The position numbers were made by a program, and so were the translations under genes. Under the pieces are notes generated by a model. That model worked only from the letters and a program-made list of their open reading frames with translations. It did no database searches and had not been told where the DNA came from. 29,111 nucleotides of DNA. Source: an uncultured Armatimonadota bacterium. GTDB taxonomy: Bacteria; Armatimonadota; Armatimonadia; Armatimonadales; Armatimonadaceae. Each line of letters begins with the position of its first letter. Position 1 is the stretch's first letter. The stretch covers positions 1 to 29,111 of the forward strand of contig CAIYBQ010000169.1 of assembly GCA_903924445.1 (NCBI GenBank), read 5' to 3'. Positions 27,690 through 29,111 of this stretch are shown here, piece after piece.

Positions 27690-27893
27690 TCAGTTAATGT
27701 TACCGGTTGGTTTTTTGTTGGTGGAGCTGTCTGAGATGCGTAATTCCAACTTAATCAGACCTTTATCCGACTTTGTACCGCTACAAGAGCATCCATCGCA
27801 GCTGGATGTCTTTGTAAAGAGTTTGTAAACACGAATTGCAATCGTGTAGCATGCCCAAGCGACGAATGTGTAGGCAAGGATGTCCGTGATCAC
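27690..27893 (-). CDS. FeoB-associated Cys-rich membrane protein
   Basis: This 67-aa protein has one N-terminal membrane helix (about residues 3-22, DILAYTFVAWACYTIAI) followed by a cysteine cluster C-x-x-C-x-C (SSCDGCSCSG, about 34-43) and a polar tail. This fits the short FeoB-associated proteins thought to assist ferrous iron transport. The start is taken as the GTG at 27893, which overlaps the feoB stop codon (GTGA), a common sign of translational coupling; GGTGA lies just upstream. An earlier in-frame start would lie deep inside feoB. It forms an operon with feoB. The iron-handling role is inferred from context and the cysteine cluster. Confidence 0.8.
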   Translation of the reverse strand: MITDILAYTFVAWACYTIAIRVYKLFTKTSSCDGCSCSGTKSDKGLIKLELRISDSSTNKKPTGNIN

Positions 27894-29111
27894 GCATTCA
27901 CCGCCAATACGATAGTACGCACAATGAATGCGGCTACCCATGCGAGCACTAAATACGAAACCGATTGTAGCAATGGCCATTTCCAGCCATTAGTCTCGCG
28001 ACGCATGACAGCAAACGTGCTCATACATTGCTGTGCGAACGCGAAGAATGCGAGGAGCGCCGCCCCTGTCCCGATATCATAGGCAGGATTTCCCGTGATG
28101 GGATCCTTTTCGGCACGCATCCGGGCTCCGACAGCAACGCCCAGGTGGTCGTCATCCTCACTGGACTCAACATTGTAAATGGCACCCATCGCCGCCACAA
28201 AGACTTCACGTGCCGCGACACTTGCCAACAAACCGATTCCGATTTTCCAGTCCATCCCAAGTGGCTTCAGGACTGGCTCGACAAGCGTCCCGACGCGGCC
28301 TGCATAGGTTGAGCGTTCGTATTCCTTGGGTGACTTGCCCTCAATCTTCGGGTGGCTACTGAGAAACCAAAGCGCGATTGAGATAGCGAGAATCATCGTT
28401 CCAGCCCGCTTAATAAACAGCCATGCCTGATCGATTGACTCGCGCATGATGCGCCCGATGCGCGGAAATTTGTAAGCAGGAAGCTCGAGCATAAATGTAC
28501 TCGGAGCTGCATTCATCGCTGTCCGCGACAGTATCGCAGCGACACCAAACGACATCGCAATACCAGAAATAAACAGCCCAACCATGCATAAAGCACGTCC
28601 ATCGAGCGATGCAACGCCGATGTTGACACGCCATGTTGCTGGAATAAACGCAGCGATCAGCATCGTGTAAACAGGGATACGTGCCGTACATGGAATCAGC
28701 GGAATGACGAACATTGTGACCAAGCGTTCCCGCCCAGATTCGATGGTCCTAGTGGCCATGATTCCCGGTACGGCGCAGGCAAAGCTTGAAAGCATTGGAA
28801 TAAATGATTTCCCATGTAAGCCAACGCGGTACATAAAGCGGTCAAGAAGGAATGCGCCTCTGGCAAGGTAGCCTGAGTCCTCAAGTAATCCAAGGAGAAA
28901 TAGTAGCGTCAGGATTTGAGGGAGGAAGACCACTGTGTTTCCAACTCCCCCAATGACACCCGCAATAAGCAGATCACGCAGCTCACCCGCGGGCATCGAT
29001 GACAGGACTAGCGTTCCCAGAGAGTCAATCCCTGAGTTTATCCACTCTGCAGGAATCTGAGCCCACGTAAAAATGGCATGAAAGACGAGTGTGATAATCG
29101 CTAGGAATACG
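27890..29111 (-). CDS. feoB: Ferrous iron transport protein B, C-terminal membrane part (runs off right edge)
   Basis: FeoB imports Fe2+ across the inner membrane, coupled to an N-terminal GTPase domain that lies outside this window. The visible 406 codons contain the membrane core: 'FLPQILTLLFLLGLLEDSGYLARGAFLLDRFM', the Gate-type motifs 'CAVPGIMATRTIE' and 'IPLIPCTARIPVYTML', and the second half 'AGTMILAISIALWFLSS' and 'IGLLASVAAREVFVAAMGAIYNVE', finishing at 'ALLAFFAFAQQCMSTFAVMRRET'. The frame is open to the edge at 29111, so the internal ATG at 28996 is not the true start. The gene ends with a stop codon overlapped by the GTG of the Cys-rich partner gene. Iron-responsive control would sit upstream, outside the window. 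Confidence 0.97.
   Translation of the reverse strand, partial: VFLAIITLVFHAIFTWAQIPAEWINSGIDSLGTLVLSSMPAGELRDLLIAGVIGGVGNTVVFLPQILTLLFLLGLLEDSGYLARGAFLLDRFMYRVGLHGKSFIPMLSSFACAVPGIMATRTIESGRERLVTMFVIPLIPCTARIPVYTMLIAAFIPATWRVNIGVASLDGRALCMVGLFISGIAMSFGVAAILSRTAMNAAPSTFMLELPAYKFPRIGRIMRESIDQAWLFIKRAGTMILAISIALWFLSSHPKIEGKSPKEYERSTYAGRVGTLVEPVLKPLGMDWKIGIGLLASVAAREVFVAAMGAIYNVESSEDDDHLGVAVGARMRAEKDPITGNPAYDIGTGAALLAFFAFAQQCMSTFAVMRRETNGWKWPLLQSVSYLVLAWVAAFIVRTIVLAVNA

Overview
This window looks like a chromosomal segment of a free-living bacterium with a large secretome. The best guess for its group is Armatimonadota (Fimbriimonas-like). That rests mainly on three very long exported proteins built from tandem, roughly 94-residue Ig-like units ('S-V-x-G-G ... 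T-V-T-L ... A-P-x-G-G ... V-P-A-T-V-T-V'), a style I remember from that phylum. Planctomycetota or Verrucomicrobiota-type relatives are possible, because two other families here (a Tat-exported six-bladed propeller and the thioredoxin-like protein) are ones I associate with them. The assignment is low to moderate confidence. Base composition is even throughout and no insertion sequence, tRNA, rRNA or CRISPR array was found.

Layout. Positions 1-205 hold the start of an unknown minus-strand gene cut by the window edge. Positions 566-17647 are a minus-strand block of giant exported proteins: a 2175-aa protein with 12 NHL repeats and 15 Ig-like units; a 1423-aa protein with a propeller-like head, a TIG-like domain and 9 Ig-like units; and a 1528-aa protein with a propeller-like head and 11 Ig-like units, followed 20 bp later by a Tat-exported 320-aa propeller protein in the same operon. 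Next comes ahcY (S-adenosylhomocysteine hydrolase), preceded by a recognisable SAH riboswitch whose pseudoknot strand overlaps a terminator stem. Then comes a Tat-exported NHL/PAL-like propeller and a broken flavin amine oxidase lacking its middle.

The plus-strand segment 21584-25751 begins with a strong promoter and a thioredoxin-like gene that reads in one frame across a single in-frame TGA at codon 70, within a G-C-T-[TGA]-N-N-G motif. It is a candidate selenoprotein with a candidate SECIS hairpin just downstream. It is followed by a DUF4258-like small protein overlapping a YhaM-type OB/HD phosphohydrolase, and by a secreted galactose mutarotase with a strong terminator. The last part, minus strand, is pckG (GTP-dependent PEP carboxykinase), a FeoB-associated Cys-rich membrane protein and the C-terminal part of feoB, which runs off the right edge.

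The genes do not form one pathway. The main themes are a surface/exoprotein block (five propeller proteins, three with long Ig-like stalks), methyl-cycle housekeeping under metabolite control (ahcY), iron(II) uptake (feoB) and central carbon metabolism (pckG, mutarotase). The most interesting single locus is the TGA-interrupted thioredoxin-like gene. The amine oxidase beside it appears to have lost its middle by recombination at a short repeat.
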